Below are positions 51,651 through 60,940 of a stretch of DNA of 64,000 nt, one piece after another (positions within the stretch are counted from its first letter, which is position 1; each line of letters begins with the position of its first letter). Source of the stretch: F1-120-MAGs118 sp013360535 (lineage in GTDB: Bacteria > Planctomycetota > UBA1135 > GCA-002686595); contig JAPKHC010000008.1 in the NCBI GenBank assembly GCA_026647215.1, positions 1-64,000 of the forward strand, given 5' to 3'. The notes beneath the pieces are model-generated. The model made no database searches. It was not told the DNA's origin and saw only the letters and a list, made by a program, of their open reading frames with translations. The position numbers and the translations under genes were made by a program.

Positions 51651-52229
51651 TCAGCGCTGCGCGGACTGCGAGGCGACGTAGGCCTTCGCGCGCTCGATGT
51701 AGGCGGGGTTCTTGAGGCCGACCGCCTGCGCTTCGGCGAGCGCGGCGTCCCAGGCGAGGCCCTGATCGAGCACGCGGTAAGCGACCCACAGGGCGCCGAC
51801 TCGGTTGCCCGAGGCGCAGTGCAGGAGCGACGGCGTCTCGCTCGACTGGCGCAGGAGCTCGCGGGCCTTCGCGTAAGTCGCGTCGTCGAGCTCGGCCGGC
51901 GTCGCGAAGGGCAGCTCGATGTACTCGAGGCCGAGCTCCGCCGCGCGCGCCTTCTCGTCGAAGTCCTTCAGCTCGCCCGCCTTGCGCAGCGAGATCACGC
52001 GGCGCGTGCCGGCCTTGGCGAGCGCGGCGAGGTCGGCTTCGGTCGGCTGGCCACCCATGTGCAGCGTCCCGAAGGCCTGCGCGTTGGAGAGCGCGAGCCC
52101 CGGTGCGGGCGCGAGCGCTTCAGCGTGCGCGCCGGCGACGCTCGCCGTCGTCTTGGCGGGCGCGTTGCAGGCGCCGAGCGAGAACAGCGACAGGGACACA
52201 AGGAAAAACGCGAGAGTCGTGAGCTTCAT
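51651..52229 (-). CDS. Lipoprotein phosphatase of the DSP/BLH (DUF442-like) type
   Basis: A 192-residue lipoprotein (lipobox LGAC, Cys21). The mature domain is a dual-specificity-phosphatase-like fold: an early GQPTEADLAALAKAGTRRVI, a strand LEYIELPF, and the signature HCASGNRVG (HC-x5-R) near residue 137. The general-acid position is not clear. Beta-lactamase-hydrolase-like phosphatases have this pattern. It would act outside the cytoplasmic membrane on an unknown phosphoester. Confidence 0.75.
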   Translation of the reverse strand: MKLTTLAFFLVSLSLFSLGACNAPAKTTASVAGAHAEALAPAPGLALSNAQAFGTLHMGGQPTEADLAALAKAGTRRVISLRKAGELKDFDEKARAAELGLEYIELPFATPAELDDATYAKARELLRQSSETPSLLHCASGNRVGALWVAYRVLDQGLAWDAALAEAQAVGLKNPAYIERAKAYVASQSAQR

Positions 52230-52582
52230 GCTCCCTACTCTCGCGTGTTCGGGTGTCAGAGCAAGAGGCCGATGTTCGCTCGGGTTGCGCGGGCCGTCCG
52301 CCCCCTACCCAAGGGCGGCCGCGGCGGGCGCGTACGGAACGAGTTCCGTTCGTGATGCGGCACCGGTCTCTTGCTCTTCACCTCCGAAGAGGTGGGTCGT
52401 CTCGGGCTTCCTCCCGGACTTCGGCGGCTCGCAGTCCCGCCTCGATCCGCTGTCAGCCAGGTCCCGGGAGGGCCCTTCCGACCGGAGGACGTCTTCACGT
52501 CCCACGCCCTCAATATCGGCGCTCGGAGCGGCCCGCGGAACCTGTCGACGTGCGTAGTTCGAGAGCGGAGTTGTGCGCAGCC
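52230..52582. other. Intergenic region between two minus-strand genes
   Basis: About 350 bp with no gene or RNA that I can support. It includes the 3' flank of the GT-C gene and the promoter region of the phosphatase gene. Confidence 0.35.
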
Positions 52583-54112
52583 TCAGGTGCGGCGCGCGCC
52601 CTGTGGCCACGGCACGTCGCGGCGCCAGAAGAACACGAGCGGATAGCTGCCCTCGATGTCGAGCTCGAGCGCGACGTAGTCGGAGGCGAGCTTGGGATGC
52701 GCGAGCAGCGTGCCTTCCCACGAGCTCGCCTTCAGCTCGCGCTGGCCGTGCTCGTCGACGTCGAACCAGCCCGTGCCGATCACGATCATCTCCGGCCGTT
52801 GCGCGAGCACCCAGTCGGCGTCGTAGCGGATGTGCCCCTTGATCGTGATGTTCGGGTCGGGCTGCGCCTGGGCGATCGCGGTGTTCGTCAGGCCGAGCAT
52901 GTCGACCACGTACAGCCGCGAGGCCCACTTGAAGCAGCCGATCGGCGCCAGCGCGACCTTGGTGTCCGGCGGCACGCGGCGCGCGACCTCGCGCCCCATC
53001 GCTTCCCAGCGTGGCTCGCTGCCCAGATGCGTCAGGTAGAGGTGCTCTCTCAGCCCCTGCTGCACCTGCTCGAAGCCGAGCGCGAGCACGACCGCCCCCA
53101 CCGCGGCCAGACCTCGAACTTGCGGAAAAAGCCCGTGGAAACCGAGGCATCCCACGAGCAGCGCCAGCGGCAGGATCGGAACGAAGAAGCGCCCGAGCGG
53201 GAAGAAGTCGCCGCCGACGTAGACGACGTAGAGCGCGAACACGGTCGACACGAGCGTCGCCGAGCGCAGCACGGGATCCTCGTCGCGCGGCCGGCGCGCG
53301 AGGGCCACGAGGCCGAGCGCGAGGGCGAGCACGAGTCCGGTCGCCGCGCTCGACTCCGCGAGGTACTCGAGACCCAGCCGCAGGTCGGTGAAGAAGTCGA
53401 GCTTCTTCACGGTGTACGTGATCGGCACCCAGCGCCCGAAGTACGCGAGCCGGAACGCCTGCCAGCCCGCGAGCGGCGCAAACGCGAGCAGCGGCCCGAG
53501 CCAGCGCCGCGCGCGCAGCTCGCTCCACACGAGCGGCAAGGCAAACAGGATCGCCTCGTTGCGCAGGAGCGCGGCGACTCCGAGCAACGCACAGGCCGTC
53601 ACGGGGACACGGCCGGTGCGGCGCGCCTGGTCCCAGCGTTCGATCGCGAAGGTGACGAGCGCCGCGAGCGGCACCGTGCCCAGACCGAGGATCGAGTGCC
53701 ACGCCAGCGCCGGACTCGCGGCGACGAGCCAGGCGGGCGCAGCGAAACGGTCCTGCGGACGGCGGCGTTGCCACAGCACGGCGATCGTGAACGCGATCGC
53801 CGCGAACGAGAGCACCGACACCACGATGCTGAAGTGCGCCGGGTGAAGCCCGAGCGCGATCGTGCCCGCCGCCGCGAGCATCCAGCCGGGCGCCGAGAAG
53901 CCCTCGACACGCTCACCCAAGTTGAAGACGAGGCCGTGGCCTTCGACCAGATTGCGCGCGTAGCAGTAGGCGATGTAGTCGTCGTCGCACGGACCGTAGC
54001 CGAGGAACGTCGCCGCGTGCGCCGCCGCCACGAGCGCCACGAGCCACGGCATCAGCGCACGAAGGCGCGAATTCCCCGGTGAAATCGGCTCTTGGGGCTC
54101 GTTCGCGCTCAT
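52583..54112 (-). CDS. GT-C-type membrane glycosyltransferase-like protein
   Basis: A 509-residue protein with about ten membrane helices and a C-terminal soluble part (from about residue 380). The first external loop carries the acidic motif GPCDDDYIAYCYARNLVEGH followed by GERVEGFSAPGW, a pattern of GT-C enzymes using polyprenyl-linked sugars (arabinofuranosyltransferase-like). It likely adds sugars to envelope glycans. Its ATG overlaps the stop of the SGNH hydrolase gene (4 bp), so the two act together, perhaps as glycosyl and acyl modification of one polymer. Confidence 0.75.
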   Translation of the reverse strand: MSANEPQEPISPGNSRLRALMPWLVALVAAAHAATFLGYGPCDDDYIAYCYARNLVEGHGLVFNLGERVEGFSAPGWMLAAAGTIALGLHPAHFSIVVSVLSFAAIAFTIAVLWQRRRPQDRFAAPAWLVAASPALAWHSILGLGTVPLAALVTFAIERWDQARRTGRVPVTACALLGVAALLRNEAILFALPLVWSELRARRWLGPLLAFAPLAGWQAFRLAYFGRWVPITYTVKKLDFFTDLRLGLEYLAESSAATGLVLALALGLVALARRPRDEDPVLRSATLVSTVFALYVVYVGGDFFPLGRFFVPILPLALLVGCLGFHGLFPQVRGLAAVGAVVLALGFEQVQQGLREHLYLTHLGSEPRWEAMGREVARRVPPDTKVALAPIGCFKWASRLYVVDMLGLTNTAIAQAQPDPNITIKGHIRYDADWVLAQRPEMIVIGTGWFDVDEHGQRELKASSWEGTLLAHPKLASDYVALELDIEGSYPLVFFWRRDVPWPQGARRT

Positions 54113-55251
54113 CGGTCCCAGCCCAGCTCGCGAGCGCGAGCGAGGAACAGCCCCGCGAGCACCGTGCGGCCCTGTTCGGTGAAGTGGATGCCGTCGCCGA
54201 GGAACCAGTCGATGCGGTCGGGGCGCTGGCGGCAGAGCGCGGCGAGGTCGAAGAGCTCCGCACCTTCCGCCGACGCGACTTCACGCGTCAACTCGACGTA
54301 CTGCTCGTGCACACGCACGATCTGCTCCGCGTTCGTGCCGAAGTTGTACTTGAGCAAGTACGGCGGCACGGTCAGGTCGTGCACGGTCGGCGCCGTGACG
54401 AGCATCACGCGCACCTTGCGCGCGCGGAATTGCCGCACGATCGCGGCCAGATTCGCGACGTACTCTTCCGGCGGCACTCGGCCGACGTCGAGCACGGGCG
54501 CCTCTTCCGGCGCACGCAGCTTGCGCAGGGCCTGCAGCAGCCGCGAGGAGCGGTAGAACCGCTCATGGCGCGCGTCGATGCGCTTGAGCGAGTCCTGGGT
54601 GCCGCGCGCGAGCCAGTGGTCGTTCCAGCCGTAGCAAACGACGACGAAGTCCGGCTCGAGCCGCTCGCCGTGCTTCTGCGCGACGAGGCGGCCTTGGTGC
54701 GTCGAGTAGCCCGCGATCGACAGGTTCACGCCGTCGAGCCCGAGCGCACGCGCCGCGATCTCCGGCCAGGCCTCGGGGTGACCCTGATACAGGCAAGAAT
54801 CGCCGAGGAACAGCACGCGGCGTGTTCCCGCGGGCTTGGGGACGCGCGGTTCCGGGCCAGAAAATCCGAGCGAATTCGTGCCCGGCGCGTCGCTCGGCAT
54901 CTTCCAGAAGAGCTCCTCGTCCGGCTCGAGCTCGAGAAAATCCGTCGGCGAGGGATAACCGAACTCGATGCCCGACACGTTGCGGAAGCCCGCGCTGCGC
55001 AGGCCGAGTTCCGGCACGGCGAGCAGCGTCGCGAGCACCGCGAGGGCGACGAACGGTCCGATCGAACGGCCGCGCGCTCGCTGCGCGCGCACACCGAGGG
55101 GAACGAGGAGCGTGAGGCCGGCGAACACGGCCACAGCGACCAGCGAGACGCCAGCATCGAGCCGAAACGTGAGCAGGGTCGAGAGCGCGAACGGCGCCGC
55201 CAGCCACCAGGCCTCCGCGGTCCCTCCACGTCGCTGCGCCGCGTCGCTCAC
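54109..55251 (-). CDS. Membrane-anchored SGNH/GDSL hydrolase
   Basis: A 380-residue protein with about three N-terminal membrane helices (residues 15-85) and an external SGNH domain: block I FLGDSCLYQG (Ser nucleophile), block III CYGWNDHW and block V DGIHFTEQG (Asp and His). Such membrane hydrolases act as acyl esterases or transferases on surface glycans. It is coupled to the GT-C gene downstream and follows the cyanophycinase-like gene by only 3 bp, implying one operon from the acyltransferase at 57074 down to the GT-C gene. Confidence 0.8.
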   Translation of the reverse strand: MSDAAQRRGGTAEAWWLAAPFALSTLLTFRLDAGVSLVAVAVFAGLTLLVPLGVRAQRARGRSIGPFVALAVLATLLAVPELGLRSAGFRNVSGIEFGYPSPTDFLELEPDEELFWKMPSDAPGTNSLGFSGPEPRVPKPAGTRRVLFLGDSCLYQGHPEAWPEIAARALGLDGVNLSIAGYSTHQGRLVAQKHGERLEPDFVVVCYGWNDHWLARGTQDSLKRIDARHERFYRSSRLLQALRKLRAPEEAPVLDVGRVPPEEYVANLAAIVRQFRARKVRVMLVTAPTVHDLTVPPYLLKYNFGTNAEQIVRVHEQYVELTREVASAEGAELFDLAALCRQRPDRIDWFLGDGIHFTEQGRTVLAGLFLARARELGWDR

Positions 55252-55254
55252 CCT

Positions 55255-56088
55255 TCAGCGCCCCAGCTCACAGGCCATGCCCGGCCGCAGCACCTGCACG
55301 CGCACGCCCCGCGCCGCCGACAGCGCGCCGGGTTCCGCGCGCTCGACCGCCGCCTCGCGCGCGTCGACCACGACGACCTGCCCCTCGCCCGCGACCTCCA
55401 CGCGCCCGCCGGTGACGACCAGCGCCGTGCGCTCGTCGATGCCGAAGCCGACGAGCTCGGGATGGTCGAGCACCGCCCCGATCAGCCGGTTGGCGCGCTG
55501 GCGCGCGAGGAAGTGCTGGTCGACGATCGCGCCCGGCAGCAGCCCGAGCCCCGTCGCCGTGTGCGTCGCGCCCGCGGCGATCTTCTCGAGCCCGTCGCCT
55601 TCGCCCGTGATCATCACGCGCGTCATCACCGCCGCTCCCGCGCTCGTGCCACCGCACGTCACGCCCGCCGCCGCGCGCGCGCGCACGACCTCGTCGAGTC
55701 CGCTCTCGACGAGCGCCGCCATCAGGAGCACCTGATCGCCACCGCCCATCCAGATCAGGTCCGCGCGCTCGAGCACCGCGCGCGCGCGACCGATGTCGGA
55801 GAGGTCGGACAGGTTCGTCACCTCCGCCGCGCCGGCCTCGCGCCACATCTCGGCGCTCGCCTCGCCACGATCGGGACGATCGGAGGCCTGCGGCAGCACG
55901 ACCACGCGCGTCTCGCGGCCGCGCGCGAGCTCGAGGGCGCGCTGCTGGATCGACTCGAGCGTCGTGCCGCCGCCGACGATCACGAGCTCGAGGCGCTCGA
56001 GCGGGTCGGGCCGCGCCGGGCCGAGGGCGGAGCAGGACGCGAGCGAGACGAGGAGGGCGAGCACCGGCGGCGTTCTCATGCCGCTCAT
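55255..56088 (-). CDS. Cyanophycinase-like S51 peptidase, lipoprotein
   Basis: A 277-residue protein of the S51 family. The nucleophile motif is CGGTSAGAAVM, preceded by DLIWMGGGDQVLLM and followed by VDQHFLARQRANRLIGAV, all diagnostic of cyanophycinase-like enzymes that cleave beta-Asp dipeptides. A lipobox LASC (Cys near 19) suggests export, unlike classical cytoplasmic cyanophycinases. The ATG at 56088 overlaps the acyltransferase stop and has AGGAAGG directly upstream. Its substrate in the envelope is unknown. Confidence 0.8.
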   Translation of the reverse strand: MSGMRTPPVLALLVSLASCSALGPARPDPLERLELVIVGGGTTLESIQQRALELARGRETRVVVLPQASDRPDRGEASAEMWREAGAAEVTNLSDLSDIGRARAVLERADLIWMGGGDQVLLMAALVESGLDEVVRARAAAGVTCGGTSAGAAVMTRVMITGEGDGLEKIAAGATHTATGLGLLPGAIVDQHFLARQRANRLIGAVLDHPELVGFGIDERTALVVTGGRVEVAGEGQVVVVDAREAAVERAEPGALSAARGVRVQVLRPGMACELGR

Positions 56089-57074
56089 CCTTCCTCGGAG
56101 TCGCGCGCGAGTCGATAGGGGTTCTCGACACCCGGCGGAGTGTGGCGGAAGCGCTTGTAGCCCCACAGGTACTGCTCGGGGTGCGTGCGGATCAGGCCTT
56201 CGATTGCGCGGTTCATGGCCGTGACGGCGACGAGCACGTCGCGGTCGCGCAGCTGCGGGTCCTGCGCCTCGACGAAATGCACGCGAAACCCGCGTCCGAC
56301 GAGGCGCTCGCTCCACACTAGGAACAGCGGCGCCCCGCTCTTCTCCGCGAGCTTCGCCACCAGCGTGGTCGTGTTCGCCGGCCGGCCGAAGTACGGCGCG
56401 AACACGCCCGAGCCGCGCCCGGGATCCTGGTCGGGCAGGATCCCGGCGACCTCGCCCGAGCGCAGCGCGCGGTGCAGGGCGCGCACTCCGGTGGCGTCCG
56501 CCGGCACCAGCTTCGCGCCCGTCCGTTCGCGCGCGGCCGTGTAGAACTGCTCCATCTCGCGGATCGGCGGCGGCTTGTAGAGCGCGGTGAGCCGCACGCG
56601 CGACGCCACGTACAGGCCGGAGAACTCCCACGCGCCGAGGTGCGGCGTCAGCGCGATCACGGCCCCCTTCGCGGCCGCCTCGAGGAAGCGCTCCTCGCCG
56701 CGCACGTCCTGCGCCAGCGCGAGCACCCGCTCCTTCGGCCAGCACCACAGCGCCGCAAGCTCCGCCATCGTGCGCCCGGTCTCGATCAGGCTCTGCCTGA
56801 CGAGCCGCGTGCGCGCCGCCGCGTCGAGCTCGGGGAAGCACAGGTCGACGTTCACGCGCGTCGCGAGCCGCTCGCGCGTCTCCCACGCACCGAGCCCGCG
56901 CCCCGCGAGCGCTCCGATGCCGTGCAGCGCCCCCAGCGGCAGCACCGAAGCCGTCCGGAACGCGATTCGGGAGAGCGCGGCTTCACGCGGCGCCGAACGC
57001 GAATGGTCCTTCGCCGGCCGCGCCGCCCTGCGCACCGCCTGCGCGCCCTCGTCCGGTTGTTCCCCGCCGTCCAT
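56085..57074 (-). CDS. LpxL/HtrB-like lipid A acyltransferase
   Basis: A 329-residue member of the lysophospholipid/lauroyl acyltransferase family. The catalytic H-x4-E is H145-LGAW-E150 (LTPHLGAWEFSG), followed by ALYKPPPIREMEQF and DQDPGRGSGVFAPYFG, typical of LpxL/LpxM. Residues 30-65 contain the hydrophobic anchor. The ATG at 57074 is favoured; upstream frame is Arg-rich. It probably adds secondary acyl chains to lipid A, implying an LPS-bearing outer membrane. It is the first gene of a coupled envelope operon. Confidence 0.8.
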   Translation of the reverse strand: MDGGEQPDEGAQAVRRAARPAKDHSRSAPREAALSRIAFRTASVLPLGALHGIGALAGRGLGAWETRERLATRVNVDLCFPELDAAARTRLVRQSLIETGRTMAELAALWCWPKERVLALAQDVRGEERFLEAAAKGAVIALTPHLGAWEFSGLYVASRVRLTALYKPPPIREMEQFYTAARERTGAKLVPADATGVRALHRALRSGEVAGILPDQDPGRGSGVFAPYFGRPANTTTLVAKLAEKSGAPLFLVWSERLVGRGFRVHFVEAQDPQLRDRDVLVAVTAMNRAIEGLIRTHPEQYLWGYKRFRHTPPGVENPYRLARDSEEG

Positions 57075-57632
57075 CGAAGCGCGAGACGGTACGCCAATCC
57101 CGCTTGGGCCGCCAACGGAGGTCGCCGCCTCGAGATCACCAGGCCGAGGGCGAAGGCGCCGGTCGAGTTCGACTCTCGTTGGAGCTCGATGGGACCGGGC
57201 ACGACGTCGCATCGCGCCGCGAAGGTTCGTCGCGAGGGTGACGGCAGACGCGCCAGCCGCGACGTTGGGCTGCGCGAGCGGGGCACGCGCATCGCGATCG
57301 CGGCGGGCGCCGAACCTCGCGGGCAACGGCATGGCGCTCCTGTGGACGACGAAAACCACTTTCTGCTCCGCTGCGAGCAGCTCGAGTTGCCGGGTGAGCC
57401 TTGGAATGGGCTGGCGATGGGGCGTTGACCGCGAGACGGAGAGTCGAGAGCCGTCCGAGCCGACTCCCGCAACTTCGCTCCGCGGACGGGGTGGGCGGCC
57501 AGACCGCCGCGACGCTGGAGCGACGACCTCGCGGTGGCTCGGTCGGCCGAAAGTCGCCTCCGCGGCCCCTTTTCTGGCATCAGATCCGTTTATTAGTATG
57601 CCATACCATTCTAATCGTCCGACAATGTAGCC
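57075..57632. other. Divergent region upstream of the envelope operon and the AAA/DUF4143 gene
   Basis: About 560 bp, GC-rich over most of its length with shadow frames only. The last 50 bp are AT-rich and contain a dyad GTATGCCATAC inside ATTAG and CTAAT (around 57591-57614), about 20 bp before the plus-strand gene, probably its promoter/operator. Confidence 0.45.
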
Positions 57633-59090
57633 ATGAGCGCAGCCTACAACCTACTTGATCCTGCCGAGCTGTTGGCGGTCCTGCAGGGCTTCAACCCGTG
57701 GTGGACCGGGCGCCCAGTGCCGGCCCCGGCGTTCCGGCGTCTCGCGTTCGACGGGGCCTTGCGGCTCCTCGAAACGCCGGGATTGCGGCGCGCGATCCTG
57801 CTCTCCGGACCCCGGCGCGTCGGCAAGACCACGGTCCTGCACCAGCTCGCCAGTCACGTGATCGGCGCGGGCCGCGACCCGCGCAGCGTGCTCTACCTGA
57901 GCCTCGACCATCCGCTGCTGAAGCTCGTGACGCTGGCGGAACTGCTGCGGCTGTACGGCGAGCGCGTGCACGCGGAAGGGAAGCCCGCCTTGCTGCTGCT
58001 CGACGAAGTGCACTACGCACGCGAGTGGGAACTCGAGGTCAAGCAACTGATCGACCATCGCCCGGAGTTGCAAGTCGTGGCGACGGGCTCGGCCAGCGTC
58101 GTGCAGCACGGCCGGCTCGCAGAGAGTGGCGTCGGACGTTGGGTGACGCTCCACGTGCCGACGCTTTCCTTCTATGAGTTCGTCCACCTGCGCGGCGAAC
58201 GCGTTCCGGAACTTCCGCAGCCGCTCGAGCGCTCGCTGCTGGCGTCGTTCAAGGCGAGCGACGCGGAACGCGCGTCGATCTCCGCCGCATTGCGGCCACT
58301 CTTGCCGTCGTTCCACCGCTACCTGCTGGTCGGCGGCTTTCCCGAGACGGCGAGACTCGACGACACGGCGCTGTGCCAGCGGCTCCTGCGCGAAGACGTG
58401 GTCGAGCGGGTGCTCAAGCGCGACATGACATCGCTGTTCGGCGTGCGCAACGTCGATGACCTCGAACGGGTGTTCATCCATCTGTGCCTGAATTCCGGCG
58501 GAATCCTCGCCCACCAGACGGTCGCGGAGGCGCTCGGCGCCAACAAGCAGACCGTCGCGAGCCACCTGCTGCATCTCGAGCAGGCCAACCTCGCCTACCG
58601 CCTCGCGCCATTCCATCTCGGCGGGAAGCAGGCGCTCAAGGCACGTTACAAGTACTACCTCGTCGACGCGGCGCTGCGAAACGCGGTGCTGCTGCGAAGC
58701 GAGGAAGCGCTTGAGCGGCCCGAGGAAATGGGCCTGATCGTGGAGACAGCCGTGCTGCGCCACTTCCACTCGTTCCACTTTCGCGAGCGCGCGCAGATGG
58801 GCTACTGGCGTGACCCCAAGACCGAACGTGAGGTCGATCTCATCGTGCGCACGCCGGCCGCGACGATCCCGATCGAGGTCAAGTACCGCGACCGCGCGAC
58901 GCTGGAGGCGCGCGGCGGCCTCGCGCTCTACTGCAAGTCGGAGGCGATTCCGCGCGCCTACCTCGTGACGCGACGCGACACCGATTTTGGCGTCGATGAG
59001 CTCGAGGGTGGCGTGACGCAAGTGCTGCGCATTCCCGCGCACGTGCTGTGTTACCTGCTCGGTTCTGCCGAGCGCGCGTTGTGGAATTGA
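57633..59090 (+). CDS. AAA ATPase with DUF4143 nuclease-like domain
   Basis: A 485-residue protein of the AAA_14/DUF4143 family. Walker A is LLSGPRRVGKTT near residue 57, Walker B ALLLLDEVHY, sensor VVATGSAS. Residues 230-330 include a winged helix (NSGGILAHQTVAEALGANKQ). The C-terminal domain carries a PD-(D/E)XK-like core: EVDLIVRTP followed by IPIEVKYRD. These ATPases are widespread and poorly understood, often in defence or accessory regions. The gene is monocistronic with its own AT-rich promoter and is probably a transferred accessory gene. Confidence 0.82.
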   Translation: MSAAYNLLDPAELLAVLQGFNPWWTGRPVPAPAFRRLAFDGALRLLETPGLRRAILLSGPRRVGKTTVLHQLASHVIGAGRDPRSVLYLSLDHPLLKLVTLAELLRLYGERVHAEGKPALLLLDEVHYAREWELEVKQLIDHRPELQVVATGSASVVQHGRLAESGVGRWVTLHVPTLSFYEFVHLRGERVPELPQPLERSLLASFKASDAERASISAALRPLLPSFHRYLLVGGFPETARLDDTALCQRLLREDVVERVLKRDMTSLFGVRNVDDLERVFIHLCLNSGGILAHQTVAEALGANKQTVASHLLHLEQANLAYRLAPFHLGGKQALKARYKYYLVDAALRNAVLLRSEEALERPEEMGLIVETAVLRHFHSFHFRERAQMGYWRDPKTEREVDLIVRTPAATIPIEVKYRDRATLEARGGLALYCKSEAIPRAYLVTRRDTDFGVDELEGGVTQVLRIPAHVLCYLLGSAERALWN

Positions 59091-59105
59091 CGCGTCGAGT
59101 CCAGC

Positions 59106-60029
59106 TCACGGCGAAGTTCGCAGCGCGCGTTGGCAGCGAGCGGCGAGTTTCTGCGCGTCGGACTTGTACCCGCGCGCGGCGGCGAGGCCTTCGCCGCAGG
59201 AGCCGGAGGCGAGCGAACGCAGCGTGCGCGCGAGGATGCGCTCGCACAGCTCGAGCGCGAGCTTGGGCTTGTCGTTCGCGAGCGCGATGCGGGCGTAGAT
59301 GATCAGCACGGACGGGCAGCGCGGCTCGAGCGCATGAGCGCGCCGAACCGTACGCAACGCAGGCGCGCAACAACGGTGCTCGAGCTCGCAGTAGGCCAGG
59401 TAGTTGAGCATCTGGTGGTTTTCCGGCTCTCTGGGGAGCTCGGCGCGCAGCAACCGCTTGGCCTTCGCCCAGTGGCCATGGTTGATGTGCACCTGCACCC
59501 GGTCGAGCCACGATCCGATGCTGGCGTTGTCGCTGTCGCGCGTCTCGAGCGGCCGGTCGACGCATTTCGCATAGTCGTCCACCATGGCCGATGCCTTGGC
59601 GATGACGCCCCTCTCGGTGAGCGGCTTGCGCTCGATCCACTGGCGGTAATGCACGACTTCGTGGCTGAGCGAGCCGAGGTAAGCGGCGAGCGCGTTGTCG
59701 CGGCCGCGCTCGCGCAGCAGCTCTCGATAGTCGCCCGTCGCGATGCGGATGTAAGGCTCCTCGCGGTGATCGAAGGGCAGGAAGCACGTGGCGGACGCCG
59801 TGCCACCGTTGCGCGATTTCAGCTCCTTCCGCGGGCTCAGATACACCGGCACACGCACAGGGAAGTTCACGTACTCCCGCAGCCACCGCGCATACCTCTG
59901 CAGGCAACGCCGCACATCGCTGGGGCCTCGACGCCCGACGATGCGCAAGCCGGAGCGGCGCCGCTGCTTGCCGCGCGTGCGCCCGATGCGTGAGCGTTTG
60001 GAATCAGGACCCGACACCAGCGTTCTCAC
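59106..60029 (-). CDS. HExxH-containing protein with TPR-like C-terminus
   Basis: A 307-residue protein. The motif SHEVVHYRQW (HEVVH) near residue 122 fits a zinc metallopeptidase, and the region before it (VPVYLSPRKELKSR) resembles a SprT-like or Zn-protease start. From about residue 180 two or three TPR-like helical pairs follow (AKAKRLLRAELPREPENHQM, then ALRTVRRAHALEPRC). The N-terminus is very basic. The start is uncertain (GTG at 60029 overlaps the upstream gene by 26 bp; later GTG codons exist). Parts of both ends recur in a short frame at 60941-61102. Confidence 0.6.
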   Translation of the reverse strand: MRTLVSGPDSKRSRIGRTRGKQRRRSGLRIVGRRGPSDVRRCLQRYARWLREYVNFPVRVPVYLSPRKELKSRNGGTASATCFLPFDHREEPYIRIATGDYRELLRERGRDNALAAYLGSLSHEVVHYRQWIERKPLTERGVIAKASAMVDDYAKCVDRPLETRDSDNASIGSWLDRVQVHINHGHWAKAKRLLRAELPREPENHQMLNYLAYCELEHRCCAPALRTVRRAHALEPRCPSVLIIYARIALANDKPKLALELCERILARTLRSLASGSCGEGLAAARGYKSDAQKLAARCQRALRTSP

Positions 60030-60399
60030 GACGGCGCCGAGCGAAGTACATGCAGGTCAGGGCGAGCACGACCACGAGAAACGTCGCGCCCCCACCGATC
60101 TCGAGCGAACTCGCTGCGACGCGGCGACCCTGCTCGATCTCCTCGGGCGTAGGTGCGAGTGAAGGAGGCGCCGCCGCGACGGTGCGGTCGATCGCCGCGC
60201 GCCCCAACCAGGTTCCGGCGGCGCCAATGGCGAGTGGAGCGAAGGCCAGCACGAGCAGGATTGCCGCCGCCCGTTCGCGCGCGCGGCCGACCAACAGCAC
60301 TAGGCCAACGACAAGCAGCACGAGGCCCGAGACGAGCGCCAGTAGCCCGAGGAGCCCGGAGTTCAGGAAGTAGTCGACGAGGCTGGTGGTCTGGACCAT
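60004..60399 (-). CDS. Small membrane protein of unknown function
   Basis: A 131-residue protein with three predicted membrane helices: about 12-38 (LGLLALVSGLVLLVVGLVLL), 45-68 and 105-125. A helical loop between the second and third contains PTPEEIEQGRR. The ATG at 60399 begins the protein proper. It overlaps the start of the HExxH-TPR gene by 26 bp, so the two are probably made together; it may anchor or regulate that enzyme. No family recognised. Confidence 0.6.
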   Translation of the reverse strand: MVQTTSLVDYFLNSGLLGLLALVSGLVLLVVGLVLLVGRARERAAAILLVLAFAPLAIGAAGTWLGRAAIDRTVAAAPPSLAPTPEEIEQGRRVAASSLEIGGGATFLVVVLALTCMYFARRRRENAGVGS

Positions 60400-60567
60400 A
60401 GGGCGAGCATCACGGTCGGGGGCTGGATCGGGAATGCCCCCAAGTCTGCCTCGAGACCGGCCTCGCGCAACGCCCATCGGTCTCCGGCCCGCTTGGGTGG
60501 GCCCCGGAACACACCGCGCGAAAGGCGAGCACGTCGCGATCTCTCGCAGCGCGCTGGCCGCGAGGCG

Positions 60568-60846
60568 TCAGCTCGCCGGACGCAGCGGCTTGACGCGGCG
60601 TGTCGGCCGGCTGGCGGCCAGATCGTGCTGCGCTTGCAAGTTCGTCCAGTATTCCGGCGTGGTCCCCAGCGCCCCCGCGAGCAACCAGGCGGTCTCGGCA
60701 CTGACGCCGCGACGGCCGCGAACGAACTCGTTGATGCGCTGGAGCGGAATGCCCAGATGCGCTGCGAGATCGACCTGCGTGACGCCGAGCGGCACGAGGA
60801 ATTCCTCGCGCAGGATTTCTCCAGGGTGAGTGGGAACGCGGTTCAT
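60568..60846 (-). CDS. higA: HigA-type antitoxin
   Basis: A 92-residue HTH protein of the HigA family: RVPTHPGEILREEFLVPLGV, then VDLAAHLGIPLQRINEFVRG and AETAWLLAGALGTTPEYWTN are diagnostic. It neutralises a HigB mRNA-cleaving toxin and represses its own operon. A HigB gene should lie just upstream on this strand, but only a short frame with a HigB-like ending (FEVRKVDYH, near 60905-60930) is found, preceded by a stop. It is therefore an orphan antitoxin or a decayed module. Confidence 0.85.
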   Translation of the reverse strand: MNRVPTHPGEILREEFLVPLGVTQVDLAAHLGIPLQRINEFVRGRRGVSAETAWLLAGALGTTPEYWTNLQAQHDLAASRPTRRVKPLRPAS

Positions 60847-60940
60847 GGGCTTGATGCTCTCGGACCCCAACATCGTGGGGCCGCCTGCTTGCCGATCCGT
60901 GGTAATCCACCTTCCGCACCTCGAAAGTCCTGACGGCAGT

